DNA from: UBA2428 sp002343545
GTDB lineage: Bacteria > Bdellovibrionota > UBA2428
Direction: 5' to 3'
DNA length: 45,374 nt
Assembly (NCBI GenBank): GCA_937952285.1
Contig: CALFZE010000138.1
Span: forward strand, 1-45,374
Shown one piece after another: positions 33,424-42,183 of the stretch. Numbering within the stretch: position 1 is the first letter of the stretch; every line of letters begins with the position of its first letter. Made by a program: the position numbers and the translations under genes. A model generated the notes under the pieces. That model was not told the origin of the DNA and did not search any database. It saw nothing but the letters and a program-made list of their open reading frames with translations.

Positions 33424-34213
33424 GGGGCTCATCCGCGGCGAGCTCCGCCGCTCGATCGACTTCATCGGCGGCGCCTCGCTCATGGTCCGCGACAGCTACC
33501 GCAGCTTCGTCCGCCGCCCGCCCACGCTGAGCTCCGTCACGAACGAACTCCACCAGGTCGGCGTGAAGTCCTTCGTCATCGTCGGCACGGCGGCGCTCGC
33601 CGTGGGCCTCGTTATGGCGCTCCAGTTCGGCTTCGGCCTCGCGCGCTTCGGCGCGAAGCTCTACGTGCCGAAGATCGTGGCCGTCTCGATCATCCGCGAA
33701 CTCGGCCCCATCTTCACGGCGCTCATGCTCGCGGGGCGCGTCGGGGCCGGCATCGCCTCGGAAGTCGGTTCGATGCGCGTCACCCAGCAGATCGACGCCA
33801 TCCGCGCCCTCGGCACGGACCCCTACCAGAAGCTCATCAACCCCAAGCTCATCGCGATCGTGCTCGCGACGCCCCTGCTCACGATCATGGCCAACTTCAT
33901 CGGCATCTTCGGCGGCCTGCTCATCTCGTCGTCGCAGCTCGGCGTCTCGTCCTACGACTACTTCTTCAAGTCCTTCGAGATCATCCGCGGCTTCGACGTC
34001 TGGGGCGGCATCCTGAAGTCCGTCGTCTTCGGTTTTCTCATCGGCGTGACGGGCTGCCACCTCGGGCTCACGACGGAAGGCGGCACGAAGGGCGTGGGCG
34101 AATCCACCACGCGCGCCGTCGTCGTGGCCTCGGTGCTCGTGATCTTTTCGGACTTCGTGCTCACCAAGCTCCTCTGGGTGATCGAGCACGCGCGTCGCAC
34201 GGGGCAGATCTAG
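33416..34213 (+). CDS. mlaE: Phospholipid ABC transporter permease MlaE
   Basis: 265 aa integral inner-membrane protein. After a soluble start (IRGELRRSIDFIGGASLMVRDSYRSF) come about five or six hydrophobic segments with the family's VGVKSFVIVGTAALAVGLVMALQ, RELGPIFTALMLAGRVGAGIASEVGSMRVTQQIDAIRALGTDP and SVVFGFLIGVTGCHLGLTTEGGTKGVGESTTRAVV blocks. It forms the channel part of the Mla/MCE complex that moves phospholipid between membranes. The start overlaps the lipoprotein stop by 8 nt; mlaF follows two bases later. Confidence 0.96.
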   Translation: MSEGLIRGELRRSIDFIGGASLMVRDSYRSFVRRPPTLSSVTNELHQVGVKSFVIVGTAALAVGLVMALQFGFGLARFGAKLYVPKIVAVSIIRELGPIFTALMLAGRVGAGIASEVGSMRVTQQIDAIRALGTDPYQKLINPKLIAIVLATPLLTIMANFIGIFGGLLISSSQLGVSSYDYFFKSFEIIRGFDVWGGILKSVVFGFLIGVTGCHLGLTTEGGTKGVGESTTRAVVVASVLVIFSDFVLTKLLWVIEHARRTGQI

Positions 34214-34215
34214 GC

Positions 34216-34965
34216 ATGGACGCGGTCATCGTCGTCGAGAAGTTCTCCAAGAGCTTCGGTTCGAAGCAGGTCCACCGCGACCTCGACTTTCACCTGAACG
34301 AAGGCGAAGTTTGCGCGCTCATCGGCGGGTCGGGCTCGGGCAAGAGCGTGCTTTGCCGCGCGCTCATCGGCCTCGAGAAGCCGGACTCGGGCCGCATTTT
34401 TTTTCGCGGCCAAGACGTGACCGACTACGACGAGAACGAATGGCGCCACGTCCGCAAGAAGATCGCGTACGTCTTCCAGTCGGGCGCGCTCTTCGACTCG
34501 CTCAGCGTCGAGGAAAACCTGCTCTATCCGCTCGACGCCCACCGGCGCGATCTTTCGCGCAAAGAGAAGCAGGCCAAGATCGACGAGGTCCTCGAGATGC
34601 TCGGGCTCAAGGGGGCCAACCAACTTTTGCCCTCGTCGCTCTCGGGCGGCATGCAGAAGCGCGCCGGCCTCGCGCGCGCGCTCATGCTCGATCCCGAGAT
34701 CATCCTCTACGACGAGCCGACCGCCGGTCTCGACCCCTTCAACACGAAAAACATCCAGGACATGATCAACGACATGAAGGCCACGGGTCGCGCGGGGGTG
34801 CTCGTCACGCACGACATGCCCTCGGCCTTCGCGACCTGCGATCGCATGTCCTTGCTCATGGAAGGCCGCATCGCCATCGAAGGTCCCACCGCGGAGCTTC
34901 GCGAGAACTCGTTCGTCCAATCCTTCGTCACGGGAGAGATCGCCTATGGAAAAGCCCAACAGTAA
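34216..34965 (+). CDS. mlaF: Phospholipid ABC transporter ATPase MlaF
   Basis: 249 aa. Walker A GGSGSGKS spans residues 37-44, the signature is LSGGMQKR, Walker B reads IILYDEPTAGLDP, and the switch His is in VLVTHDMPSAF. The N-terminal VVEKFSKSFGSKQVHRDLDF is typical of the Mla/Mkl ATPases, which power the MlaE permease. The gene is two nt after mlaE and overlaps mlaD by 20 nt, fitting a fixed stoichiometry. No mlaB (STAS partner) is seen. Confidence 0.96.
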   Translation: MDAVIVVEKFSKSFGSKQVHRDLDFHLNEGEVCALIGGSGSGKSVLCRALIGLEKPDSGRIFFRGQDVTDYDENEWRHVRKKIAYVFQSGALFDSLSVEENLLYPLDAHRRDLSRKEKQAKIDEVLEMLGLKGANQLLPSSLSGGMQKRAGLARALMLDPEIILYDEPTAGLDPFNTKNIQDMINDMKATGRAGVLVTHDMPSAFATCDRMSLLMEGRIAIEGPTAELRENSFVQSFVTGEIAYGKAQQ

Positions 34966-35788
34966 GGGGTCGGAAACCTTCGTCGTCGGCCTCTTCGTGC
35001 TCGTCGCCGTCATCGTGTCGTCGGGCTTCGTCGTCTTCATGGGCGGCACTTCGTTCTTCGGTTCCGAGATGAACGTGCGCACGATCTTTCGCGACGTGCG
35101 GGGGCTCAACGTGGGCGCCCCCGTTTTCTTGAGCGGCATTCAGGTCGGTCGCGTGTCGAACTTCAGCTTTCCCGAATCGAGCGGCTCGGTCGAGGTCGAA
35201 GAGCAAGGCGTCGTGACGACCCTCACGATCGAAAAACGCTTCGCGACCCGCGTGCGCGCTTCGAGCCAGGCCTCCATCACGACGATGGGCGTGGTCGGCG
35301 ACAAGGTCGTCGTCGTCTCGCCGGGCGAGCCGGACTCGCCCGCGATCGACCCCGAAAAGGATTACCTTGTCGCGGAGAACGCGAAGGAACTTTCGGACTA
35401 CTTCGCGCGCGGTGGCAATCTCGTCGAAGAACTCAACAAGCTTACGGCCAACCTGAATCGCCTCGTCGACGAGGTGCAGGGCAGCGGCCGCTTAGAGCGC
35501 ATCCTGGCGAACGTCGAAAAGTCCTCGGCGAATCTCTCGTCGATGACGGGCAGCCTGCAGCAGCTCTCCAAAGAAGACCTGGGCCCCGCGATCCGCGACC
35601 TGCGCATGGTCCTGAACAAGGTCAACCGCGGTCAGGGCACGCTCGGCGCGCTCGTGAACGATTCGAGCCTGCACGAGGACCTGCGCATTTTGCTGGGCGG
35701 CGCCAAGCGCTCCCAGCTCGTGCGTTTCCTCGTGCGCGAGGCGATCAAGGGCAACGAGCCCAAAGTCCCCGAAACGCCTCGGAAGTAA
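34946..35788 (+). CDS. mlaD: MCE-domain lipid-binding protein MlaD
   Basis: 280 aa. One N-terminal membrane anchor (VVGLFVLVAVIVSSGFVVFMGG) precedes a single MCE domain (VRTIFRDVRGLNVGAPVFLSGIQVGRVSNF to ASITTMGVVGDKVVVVSPG). MlaD-type proteins form a periplasmic hexamer that holds lipid for the ATP-driven complex. The rest is a long helical tail (LVEELNKLTANLNRLVDEV, SSANLSSMTGSLQQL) of about 130 aa, longer than in Escherichia, so it may reach farther into the periplasm. It ends the operon; the next gene converges with two bases between stops. Confidence 0.94.
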   Translation: MEKPNSKGSETFVVGLFVLVAVIVSSGFVVFMGGTSFFGSEMNVRTIFRDVRGLNVGAPVFLSGIQVGRVSNFSFPESSGSVEVEEQGVVTTLTIEKRFATRVRASSQASITTMGVVGDKVVVVSPGEPDSPAIDPEKDYLVAENAKELSDYFARGGNLVEELNKLTANLNRLVDEVQGSGRLERILANVEKSSANLSSMTGSLQQLSKEDLGPAIRDLRMVLNKVNRGQGTLGALVNDSSLHEDLRILLGGAKRSQLVRFLVREAIKGNEPKVPETPRK

Positions 35789-35790
35789 GA

Positions 35791-37533
35791 TTAGGGCCGC
35801 TCGGACATCCGCTGGATTTTGGCATCTCCGTAGGCTTTGAAAGCATCTTTGACACCCGTACGGATCGCTTCGGCTTTGATCGAGTCTTGCTCATACCCGA
35901 GACCACGGATCATCGCTTCCACTCGTGTCTGATCGGCCTGGTAGCGGCCGTCCACCGCAACACCGTTCGAAAGTCGAGAAACGATGGCTTCGGAAAGACT
36001 GATACCGCGCGAATCGCCCACCGCGGCTTTCCCGATCCAGTTGGCGGATCCAAATTTTTCGGTCGTCGTAGGTTCTTTCCACGGCAAACCTGAGTTGGCC
36101 TCCGCGATCTCCTTGGCGACGACATCGCCAACCGAAGGAGCCGCGCTCGTCGGCGTCGAGGGCGGAACGGACGCCGGGGCGGGCGCGGCCGGAGCGGCCG
36201 GCGGCGCTGCGGCGGGTTTAGTCGATTCTCCGGTCGCAGCGGGTGGGGATTCGGCTGTTTTAACAGCAGTGGATTTTGGTGCCAGGGGCGCCTCTACTGG
36301 TTTGGGCGAGGAGGCGGCAAGTTGCTTGCCGCCTCCTCGCGGGTTCGGGCTAATCCCACGCGGCATCTCGGTGTCGGCGCCGCGTCCACCTCCGCCCATC
36401 CGCGGCGTGTTATTTCCCATCGGGGGCTTGATCGAAACGGTCGGAGTTAGCTCCTTTTGCGCTTTTGCGCTTCCGACCGGAGCTTCGTTAGCGGGCTTCG
36501 GCGGCTCTGCCTTGGCGGCGGCGGGCTTGGCAGCGGGCGGAGTACCCGCCACTCTAGGCGCCGGGTAAGTCGGCGGAGGGGCTTGGCCTCCACCCCCTTC
36601 CGTAACGTTAAAGGCCCCTTTGTCGCCGGGGGCTTCGTCGCCGCCCTTGTCGACGGGACGAGCTCCCGCTCCTCTCTCGTTGGCTTCGAAAGCATCGGCC
36701 TCGTCCGAGTCCCCCGCTGCGGCCACGTCACGCTTAGCTCCAGCTTTGCCAGCTGCCTCGTGACCCTGGGCTTTGTAGTTCTCGACGTCGATCGGTTGGT
36801 CGCCGGCCTCCGTGAGTCGGCGGCGCTTTTCTTTGTCGTCGAAGAGCTTGCCCGCGGGTTGGTCGCAAATTTTCTTGGCCTCGTCGCCGTTGTAGGTCTG
36901 GTACGCGTCCTTGAAGGCCGTGCGGTACTGCTTCCAGCCGTCGTTCCACTCTTTCACGAGCGAGGCTTTGTCCTTGGCCTGGCAACGGCTCAGGTAACCT
37001 TCGACCGATCCGTTATCGGCGTCTTTGGCGTCGACCGTGCCGCCGCACGCCGCGACGGCGCGGATGTTAACCCCCGCGAGTTTGCGCAGGGCCTCGCCAA
37101 CGCCGCCGAACTCCGCGGCCAGATTGCCTCGACCTTGGTTCATGTCGGAGACGAATGCGTTGTTGAGCGCGACGAGGTCGTTCTCGCTCGCGCTGCCCTT
37201 CGCGACCTCGGCGAGCCGTTGACGAAACGCGCGGAAGACGGGGCCGAGTTCGGCGACTTGGACGTCGGCGTTCGGTCCGTTCCGGTAGGCCTTGGGATGC
37301 AGGCAGCGCGTGAGTCGCGAAAGCTCGAAGCCCGTCTCTTGCAAGAGACGTTGGTAGGCGCCTTTGGGGCCATCCGCGGCCGGGCCGCCCGCGACTTCGG
37401 AGCCCGGCGCCGACGTCGCGGTCCCCCCGACAGGAGCGGCCTTGTGCGAGCCGGGAGCGGGACCCGCGGGGAGGGCCGCGCTCATCGTCAGCGAAGCGAG
37501 GGCGACGGAAGAAAGAAAAGACGAAGCTTTCAT
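35791..37533 (-). CDS. Secreted low-complexity protein of unknown function
   Basis: 580 aa. MKASSFLSSVALASLTMSAALPAGPAPG is a signal peptide with no lipobox. The first third (about 60-250) is helical with three or four cysteines (LTRCLHPKAY, VAACGGTVD, LSRCQAKDK, KKICDQPAG) that may pair. A long Pro/Ala/Lys-rich, Gly-rich stretch (about 270-470) is likely disordered. A helical C-terminal domain of about 110 aa closes it. No family is recognised. TACAAT lies six nt before the ATG with GGAGGC between, a spacing too short for a normal ribosome site. A 16-bp perfect hairpin sits inside the coding region (36306-36340). Confidence 0.75.
   Translation of the reverse strand: MKASSFLSSVALASLTMSAALPAGPAPGSHKAAPVGGTATSAPGSEVAGGPAADGPKGAYQRLLQETGFELSRLTRCLHPKAYRNGPNADVQVAELGPVFRAFRQRLAEVAKGSASENDLVALNNAFVSDMNQGRGNLAAEFGGVGEALRKLAGVNIRAVAACGGTVDAKDADNGSVEGYLSRCQAKDKASLVKEWNDGWKQYRTAFKDAYQTYNGDEAKKICDQPAGKLFDDKEKRRRLTEAGDQPIDVENYKAQGHEAAGKAGAKRDVAAAGDSDEADAFEANERGAGARPVDKGGDEAPGDKGAFNVTEGGGGQAPPPTYPAPRVAGTPPAAKPAAAKAEPPKPANEAPVGSAKAQKELTPTVSIKPPMGNNTPRMGGGGRGADTEMPRGISPNPRGGGKQLAASSPKPVEAPLAPKSTAVKTAESPPAATGESTKPAAAPPAAPAAPAPASVPPSTPTSAAPSVGDVVAKEIAEANSGLPWKEPTTTEKFGSANWIGKAAVGDSRGISLSEAIVSRLSNGVAVDGRYQADQTRVEAMIRGLGYEQDSIKAEAIRTGVKDAFKAYGDAKIQRMSERP
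36306..36340. repeat. Perfect 16-bp inverted repeat inside the low-complexity gene
   Basis: GCGAGGAGGCGGCAAG (36306-36321), TTG, and CTTGCCGCCTCCTCGC (36325-36340) form a perfect stem with a 3-nt loop. It lies in the disordered Gly/Lys/Ser-rich part of the protein, so coding constraint is weak. It may slow transcription or translation or be chance in a biased region. Confidence 0.9.
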
Positions 37534-37578
37534 GCCTCCATTGTACGGAAGGAAGCCCGTTGAAATGAAGAACGAAAG

Positions 37579-37609
37579 GGCCCCTCACGAGATCTTCTCG
37601 CGAGGGGCC
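37579..37609 (-). terminator. Hairpin terminator after the secreted-protein gene at 37675
   Basis: GGCCCCTC and GAGGGGCC (37579-37586 with 37602-37609) plus CGAGA with TCTCG inside, one A-C mismatch and a TCT loop. On the minus strand the stem is followed by CCTTTCGTTC, partly T-rich. It lies 66 bases past the stop at 37675 and before the next gene's promoter. Confidence 0.75.
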
Positions 37610-37674
37610 TTTAGGGAGGCTTTTTCAAGACTTAGCGATCTTTCTCTCGTTCCAGCGATTGGAACGACGGCTCG

Positions 37675-38139
37675 TTATTGTGCTTGCGGAACCGAGGCCT
37701 TCTTCAGGTTCACGAGCTGGATCTGGGTCTTCGAGAAGCGACCTTGAATCGCGATCTCGGCGCGGGTCGTGGGAGCGCGCACGCAGCGGACGCGATTGCT
37801 CGCCTCGTACTGGATCTCGGTCGCGCCGATTTGCACGAGGACGCGTCCGAGGACGGGGCCTTCGACCGACTTGAAGATGTCGCCGACGAGGTGGTTCATG
37901 CAGCCGTGTTGCATCTCGATCGTGATAACGGTGTGGGTCACCGGGCGATGAACCGCGGGGCAGGCGAGCCCCGGAGGGCATTCCGCGTTGCGCTGCTCAA
38001 GGCGCAGATCGACGATCTTAAAGCGCTCGGCCGCGACGGATTCGACCCGGGCGAGGTCTTCGACGAGACGAGCTTCGGCTTGAGCAGAGGCGCCGGCGAC
38101 GAGACCAAGGGCCAAAAAGAGGGATTTCAGCGGGTTCAT
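37675..38139 (-). CDS. Small secreted protein of unknown function
   Basis: 154 aa. MNPLKSLFLALGLVAGASAQAEA is a signal peptide with an ASA or AQA cut. Five cysteines (AECPPGLACPAVHR, HGCMNHLV, RVRCVRA) are left in the mature protein and could form two disulfides. Strands such as HTVITIEMQHGC and GRVLVQIGATEIQYEA suggest a small beta fold. AAAGGAG stands six nt before the ATG. The end has a good terminator (37579-37609). I recognise no family. Confidence 0.7.
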   Translation of the reverse strand: MNPLKSLFLALGLVAGASAQAEARLVEDLARVESVAAERFKIVDLRLEQRNAECPPGLACPAVHRPVTHTVITIEMQHGCMNHLVGDIFKSVEGPVLGRVLVQIGATEIQYEASNRVRCVRAPTTRAEIAIQGRFSKTQIQLVNLKKASVPQAQ

Positions 38140-38256
38140 GGGGACTCCTTTGTGAGGTTGGCGAATTTGTGGAGTCCATCAGCAAAGCCCGGGCCAGGGC
38201 CACGCGCGCGCGAAATCAGAGCTTTGGGCGCGCGGGAGCTGTTGCAGTTTTGTTCA

Positions 38257-38279
38257 CTGGCACCAATATTTGGTTCCAG
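38257..38279. repeat. Short palindrome after the SirB1-like gene
   Basis: CTGGCACCAA-TAT-TTGGTTCCAG pairs over ten bases with one mismatch. It lies 26 bases after the stop of the gene at 38305 and upstream of the next gene on the same strand. The A/T-rich core differs from the surrounding sequence. It could be a weak terminator or a protein site. Confidence 0.5.
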
Positions 38280-38304
38280 AATGGAGTGCGGCGCGTGATG
38301 GGAC

Positions 38305-39198
38305 TTAGTTCATCATTTCGGACTTGGACTCGAAGTAGCGCAGCATCTGCTCGACGTGCGCGATTTTCTGCGGGTCCTTGCAGAGGCTCAGGTAGCGCCC
38401 CAAATCTTGCGTGGCGGCCGAGTAACGGCCCATGCGCGCGAGGATGAAGCCGCGCTCGCGGAAGGACTCGACGCGGTCGGGACCCGAGATCTCGATGAGC
38501 GCCGTGAGCGTGTAATAAAGGCGGGGCAGGTCTTCTTTTTCGGCGAAGATGGCGCGCAGGTTGCGCAAGATGCGCGCGACGATGTCGGCCGGGTGGGCCG
38601 GGCGCAAGGCATCCGGACCGAAGGCCACGACCCCGCGGGTCCATTCCTTGAGGCGCTTTTCGCACTCGTCGATGCTGAGGATCTTGCCGCCGTCGAAGGC
38701 GTCGATGAACCACTGGCTGCGCCAGTCCTCGACCTCGAACTGCTGGCCGGGGGCCGGCACGAGGCGCACGAGGAAGTGGCCGGGGAACGCGATCCCCACG
38801 CTGCGGATGCCGAATTCCTTGGCGAGCGCCATGAACACGAGCGAAAGCGTGATGGGGATCCCCTTCCGACGCAGGAGCACGTCGTTCATGAAGGAGTTCT
38901 TGATGTTGTAGTAGTTGGCCCGGTCGCCGCCGAAACCCAGGACTTCCGAGAAGACCTTGGCGAGCGCCTGCGCCTGATCGCGCAGAGGTGCGTCCGCCGG
39001 AACCTGGGCCCGGTGGGTCGCGACGAGCTCTCGGAAAGCTTTGCGGTGTTTCTCGACGTCGAGGTCTTCGTACTCGAGGCGCGCGACGAGCAAAGAGAGC
39101 TCGAGCGGATCCCAAGTGTCGACCACGGGATCCTGGCAACGGGTCAACAGCCCCCGAAGGGTCTCGAGGGTCTCGTTCAAGCGCCCGCCCACCAACAT
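38305..39198 (-). CDS. SirB1/YchA-like transglutaminase-fold protein
   Basis: 297 aa from the ATG at 39198-39196. ANYYNIKNSFMNDVLLRRKGIPITLSLVFMALAKEFGIRSVGIAFPGHFLVRL is the hallmark of the SirB1 N-terminal domain, a transglutaminase-like fold; the usual catalytic Cys is absent, as in many members. The FIDAFDGGKILS block and a helical tail with FRERGFILARMGRYSAATQDLGRYL (a TPR unit) complete the family layout. The role in general is unclear, though it is often near envelope or translation genes. TGGACA, 17 nt and TACACT (39212-39207) lie eight nt before the ATG, so the transcript may be leaderless. Confidence 0.88.
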   Translation of the reverse strand: MLVGGRLNETLETLRGLLTRCQDPVVDTWDPLELSLLVARLEYEDLDVEKHRKAFRELVATHRAQVPADAPLRDQAQALAKVFSEVLGFGGDRANYYNIKNSFMNDVLLRRKGIPITLSLVFMALAKEFGIRSVGIAFPGHFLVRLVPAPGQQFEVEDWRSQWFIDAFDGGKILSIDECEKRLKEWTRGVVAFGPDALRPAHPADIVARILRNLRAIFAEKEDLPRLYYTLTALIEISGPDRVESFRERGFILARMGRYSAATQDLGRYLSLCKDPQKIAHVEQMLRYFESKSEMMN

Positions 39199-39206
39199 GG
39201 CCCCCG

Positions 39207-39235
39207 AGTGTAAGGGGGACGGAGGGGGCTGTCCA
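39207..39235 (-). promoter_or_regulatory. Promoter of the SirB1-like gene
   Basis: On the minus strand TGGACA (39235-39230), a 17-nt spacer and TACACT (39212-39207) are close to the sigma-70 consensus. The -10 ends eight bases before the start codon, and no Shine-Dalgarno sequence is present. Confidence 0.6.
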
Positions 39236-39268
39236 GAGCTTCGGGGGCTCGTGCTAAGCTCAGCCGCC

Positions 39269-40750
39269 ATGCGCAGCTACGGAGTCTACGTGAACGGCCA
39301 CTATATCCACCCCTCCCAAAGTCGTGAGGTGAGGGCTCCGTGGGCGCTTCCCTCCGATCCGCCCCTCCAAAAGCTGGGTTTCCTGGCCGCCGGGGAGAGT
39401 TCGGACCTCGAGATCGTGGAAGCCGCTCTGCAGGGGGCCGCCGAAACCCAGGCCCAGATCTTCGGGGGCTTCTTCCCGCTCGAGGAACGCCTGGCCTTCC
39501 TGGCGCGCCTCAAGCTCCGTCTCGAAGCCGAGGCCGACCGCCTGGCGCTCCTGCTCGTCCACGAAATCGGCAAGCCGCTCGCGCTCGCCCGCACCGAGGT
39601 CGCGCGGGCGGCCTCCACGGTGGATTGGACGATCCGCGAGGCGACGGCCTTCCTCAAGCCCGAAGGCCTCAACGCGGACGCGACGGCGCTGGGCCGGACG
39701 GAGGGGGCCCTGGCCTACGTCGTGCGCGAGGCGAGGGGTCCACTGCTCGCGATCACCCCCTTTAACTTTCCGCTGAACTTGGCCCTCCACAAGATCGTCC
39801 CGGCGATCGCGGCGGGTTGCCCCGTCGTGCTCAAACCCTCGCCGAAGGCCGCGCTCATCGGCCTGACCATCGCGGATCTCTGCCATAGCTGCGACTTGCC
39901 GGCGGGGATGCTCTCCGTGCTGAACGCCGACGACGAGATCACGCGTCGCCTCGTGCGCGACGAGCGGCTCTCGCAACTTTCCTTCACGGGCTCGACGCGC
40001 GTGGGTTGGGACCTTGCCCGTGAGCTCGAAGGGCGTCCCGCGCACCTCGAGCTCGGCGGTACGGCTCCCGCGTGGGTCGACGCTTCGGCGGACCTCGCCG
40101 GGGCGGCGAAGAAACTCGTGCAGGGGGCCTTCGCCTTCGCCGGGCAGGTCTGCATCTCGGTCCAGCGCATCTCCGTCGACGCGCGGGTCGCGGCCGATTT
40201 CGAGCGCCACTTGCGCGCCGAAACCGAGGCCCTGCCGTGGGGCGATCCCCAACGCGAGGATTCCTGGGCCGGCCCCGTCATTGACGCCGCCGCGGCGGAA
40301 CGCCTGAAGGACCTGCGCGCGCGCGTGCTCGCGGGGGGCGCCCGCGTTCTGGCCGAGGCCGCGCCCGCCCGAGGAAACGCGGGCGAGCATCCGAACTTCC
40401 TGCGGCCCGCGCTCTTCGCGGGGGCGAGCCTCGACGGGCCGATGGACGTCGAAGAAACCTTCGGCCCCTTCGCGGTCGTGCACGCCGAAAAGAGTTTCGA
40501 CGAATGGTGCGAGCGCGTGAACGCGTCGAAGATGCGCTTCCAGGCGTGCGTCTTTACCACGAAACTCGAGCAGGGGCTGCGTGCGGCCAAGCGCTTGCGC
40601 TACGGCGCCGTTTTCGTGAACGAGCCGACGAGCTTCCGTCTGGAGCCGATGCCCTTCGGCGGCCGCGGATTGTCGGGGACGGGGCGCGAAGGCCCGCGTT
40701 ACGCCTTGGAAGCCTTTACGGAGCCCAAAGCCGTCGTCTTGAGGCCCTGA
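39269..40750 (+). CDS. NAD(P)-dependent aldehyde dehydrogenase
   Basis: 493 aa. The family motifs are present: ITPFNFPLNLALHKIVPAIAAGCPVVLKPSPKA (coenzyme fold), FTGSTRVGWDLA, the general base Glu261 (HLELGG), the nucleophile Cys295 (GQVCIS), EETFGPFAVV and the C-terminal FGGRGLSGTGREGPRYALEAFTEPK. It oxidises an aldehyde to the acid; the substrate cannot be told, though the GAPN/lactaldehyde-type subfamily is a fair match and NADP use is possible. A TG-extended -10 (TAAGCT, 39255-39260) is eight nt before the ATG, with no Shine-Dalgarno. The last 52 nt overlap the end of the DHH gene. Confidence 0.93.
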   Translation: MRSYGVYVNGHYIHPSQSREVRAPWALPSDPPLQKLGFLAAGESSDLEIVEAALQGAAETQAQIFGGFFPLEERLAFLARLKLRLEAEADRLALLLVHEIGKPLALARTEVARAASTVDWTIREATAFLKPEGLNADATALGRTEGALAYVVREARGPLLAITPFNFPLNLALHKIVPAIAAGCPVVLKPSPKAALIGLTIADLCHSCDLPAGMLSVLNADDEITRRLVRDERLSQLSFTGSTRVGWDLARELEGRPAHLELGGTAPAWVDASADLAGAAKKLVQGAFAFAGQVCISVQRISVDARVAADFERHLRAETEALPWGDPQREDSWAGPVIDAAAAERLKDLRARVLAGGARVLAEAAPARGNAGEHPNFLRPALFAGASLDGPMDVEETFGPFAVVHAEKSFDEWCERVNASKMRFQACVFTTKLEQGLRAAKRLRYGAVFVNEPTSFRLEPMPFGGRGLSGTGREGPRYALEAFTEPKAVVLRP

Positions 40751-42174
40751 GCCTTCAGACCCTGTCCGAGGATGCGGAAGACGCTCGCTTGAAGGAGCGG
40801 CATGGAGCGGAGGCTCCGGGCGCCGAACTTCGTCTCCCAGCGCTCCTTGCCGACGATGGCCTTCGCCATCGAGCGGTGCCCGCCCGCGCAGCCGAGGCCG
40901 CCGTTGAAGAGGCTCTTGAAGAGCTCGCCGCAGTGGATGTTCGGACCGAAGGCCCGGCCCGAAAGCACGACCTTGTCGTCGTAGATGCCCACGGCCACGG
41001 CGAGCTCGGCGCCTTCGACCTGCAGGCCGAAGTCCGCGGTCTGCGGGATCCACTCCTCGCGCTCGACCTTGCCGAGCACCATGAGCGCGAGCCCGTCGCG
41101 GACCTTCAAACGCCCGAGCGCCTTGCGGAAGACTTCGAGGTAGGCGAGCGGGAGCTCGGGGCGTTCGATGCGGCGAAGGATGTTGCCGTTCGAGCGCGGG
41201 TAGAGGTGCACGAAGGCCGCGAGGTCTTGTTCGGAGACTTCGCGGTTCAGCAGCAGGGTGTCCGTCTTGATGCCGTAGAGCAGGGCCGTCGCGAGGCGCT
41301 GCGAGATCTCGATGCCGAGCGCGCGCAAGTAGAGCGTCATGAGCGTCGACGTCGCGCCGAGGTCCTCGCGGATCTCGACGAAGTCGGGCTTGCGCAGCAT
41401 CGGCACGGAGGCCTTGGGGTGATGGTCAAGGATGACGTCGACGGGGAGGGTCTTGCCCTTGAAGAAGCTCGGTTGGCAATCCACGAGGACGACACGGTCG
41501 AAGGCTTCGAGGTCGGCCGGCGAGTGGATGTGCTCGACCTCGATCTCGAGGAGACGCGCCATCGCGACGTTCTCGGGACGCGTGATCGAGCCGAAGCTCA
41601 CGAGCGGCGCCGTCTGCGGCTTGCGGCCGAGGATCTTGCGGAAGGCGAGCGCCGACGCGAGTCCGTCCGGATCGGGATCGTCTTGCAGCAGGATCGCGAT
41701 GCGCTCGGCGCCTTCGACGCTTTTCTGGAGTTCGCGGGCGCGCTTCTGGAGCGCGAGCAGCTCGAGTTCCTCGTCGACGCCTTCGCCGAGCAGTTCCGTC
41801 CAGCGGACGTCACGGCGAAGGGACTGGCGGGGGCCGGCGACCCGCGCGCCGAGCTGGAGGATGCGCATGTCGGCGAAGCGGGACTTCAGCGTGGCCACGA
41901 CCGAGGCCGAGGTGTCGGAGTCGCGGAAGCCCACGATGGCGACCGTCTCGTCGGCGCCGCGCGCGTCGCACTCGAAAGATTCGAGCGCGCGGCTGATCTG
42001 CGAGGCGCCCGTCGTCGCCTTGGGCGGGATCTTCTTGGCGTCGCGACGCGCGCCCAACCAGCCGCGCCCTTCGACGAAAGCGTCCACGTGGGTCTCTTCG
42101 GCGAGAGCCTTGAGCAAAGATTCGACCGGCCAGCTTTCATCGCCGAGCACGAGATAGGCGGGAGACTTAGACAC
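40699..42174 (-). CDS. DHH-family phosphoesterase (NrnA-like)
   Basis: 491 aa from a GTG start. The first 140 aa are a variable N-terminal part with a TrkA-N or RCK-like look (VAIVGFRDSDTSASVVATLKSRF). The DHH core follows: ILLQDDPDPDGLASALAFRKIL, VVLVDCQPSFF, VDVILDHHPKA and LGATSTLMTLYLRALG, all with metal-binding Asp/His. A DHHA1 domain ends the core (FNGGLGCAGGHRSMAKA). Such enzymes cleave short oligonucleotides or cyclic dinucleotides. The N-terminal extension suggests GdpP-like variation but no GGDEF is seen. A good promoter (TTGACT, 16 nt, TAAGCG) and GGAG six nt before the GTG support the start. Confidence 0.9.
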   Translation of the reverse strand: MSKSPAYLVLGDESWPVESLLKALAEETHVDAFVEGRGWLGARRDAKKIPPKATTGASQISRALESFECDARGADETVAIVGFRDSDTSASVVATLKSRFADMRILQLGARVAGPRQSLRRDVRWTELLGEGVDEELELLALQKRARELQKSVEGAERIAILLQDDPDPDGLASALAFRKILGRKPQTAPLVSFGSITRPENVAMARLLEIEVEHIHSPADLEAFDRVVLVDCQPSFFKGKTLPVDVILDHHPKASVPMLRKPDFVEIREDLGATSTLMTLYLRALGIEISQRLATALLYGIKTDTLLLNREVSEQDLAAFVHLYPRSNGNILRRIERPELPLAYLEVFRKALGRLKVRDGLALMVLGKVEREEWIPQTADFGLQVEGAELAVAVGIYDDKVVLSGRAFGPNIHCGELFKSLFNGGLGCAGGHRSMAKAIVGKERWETKFGARSLRSMPLLQASVFRILGQGLKAQGLKTTALGSVKASKA

Positions 42175-42183
42175 CGTCTTCTC

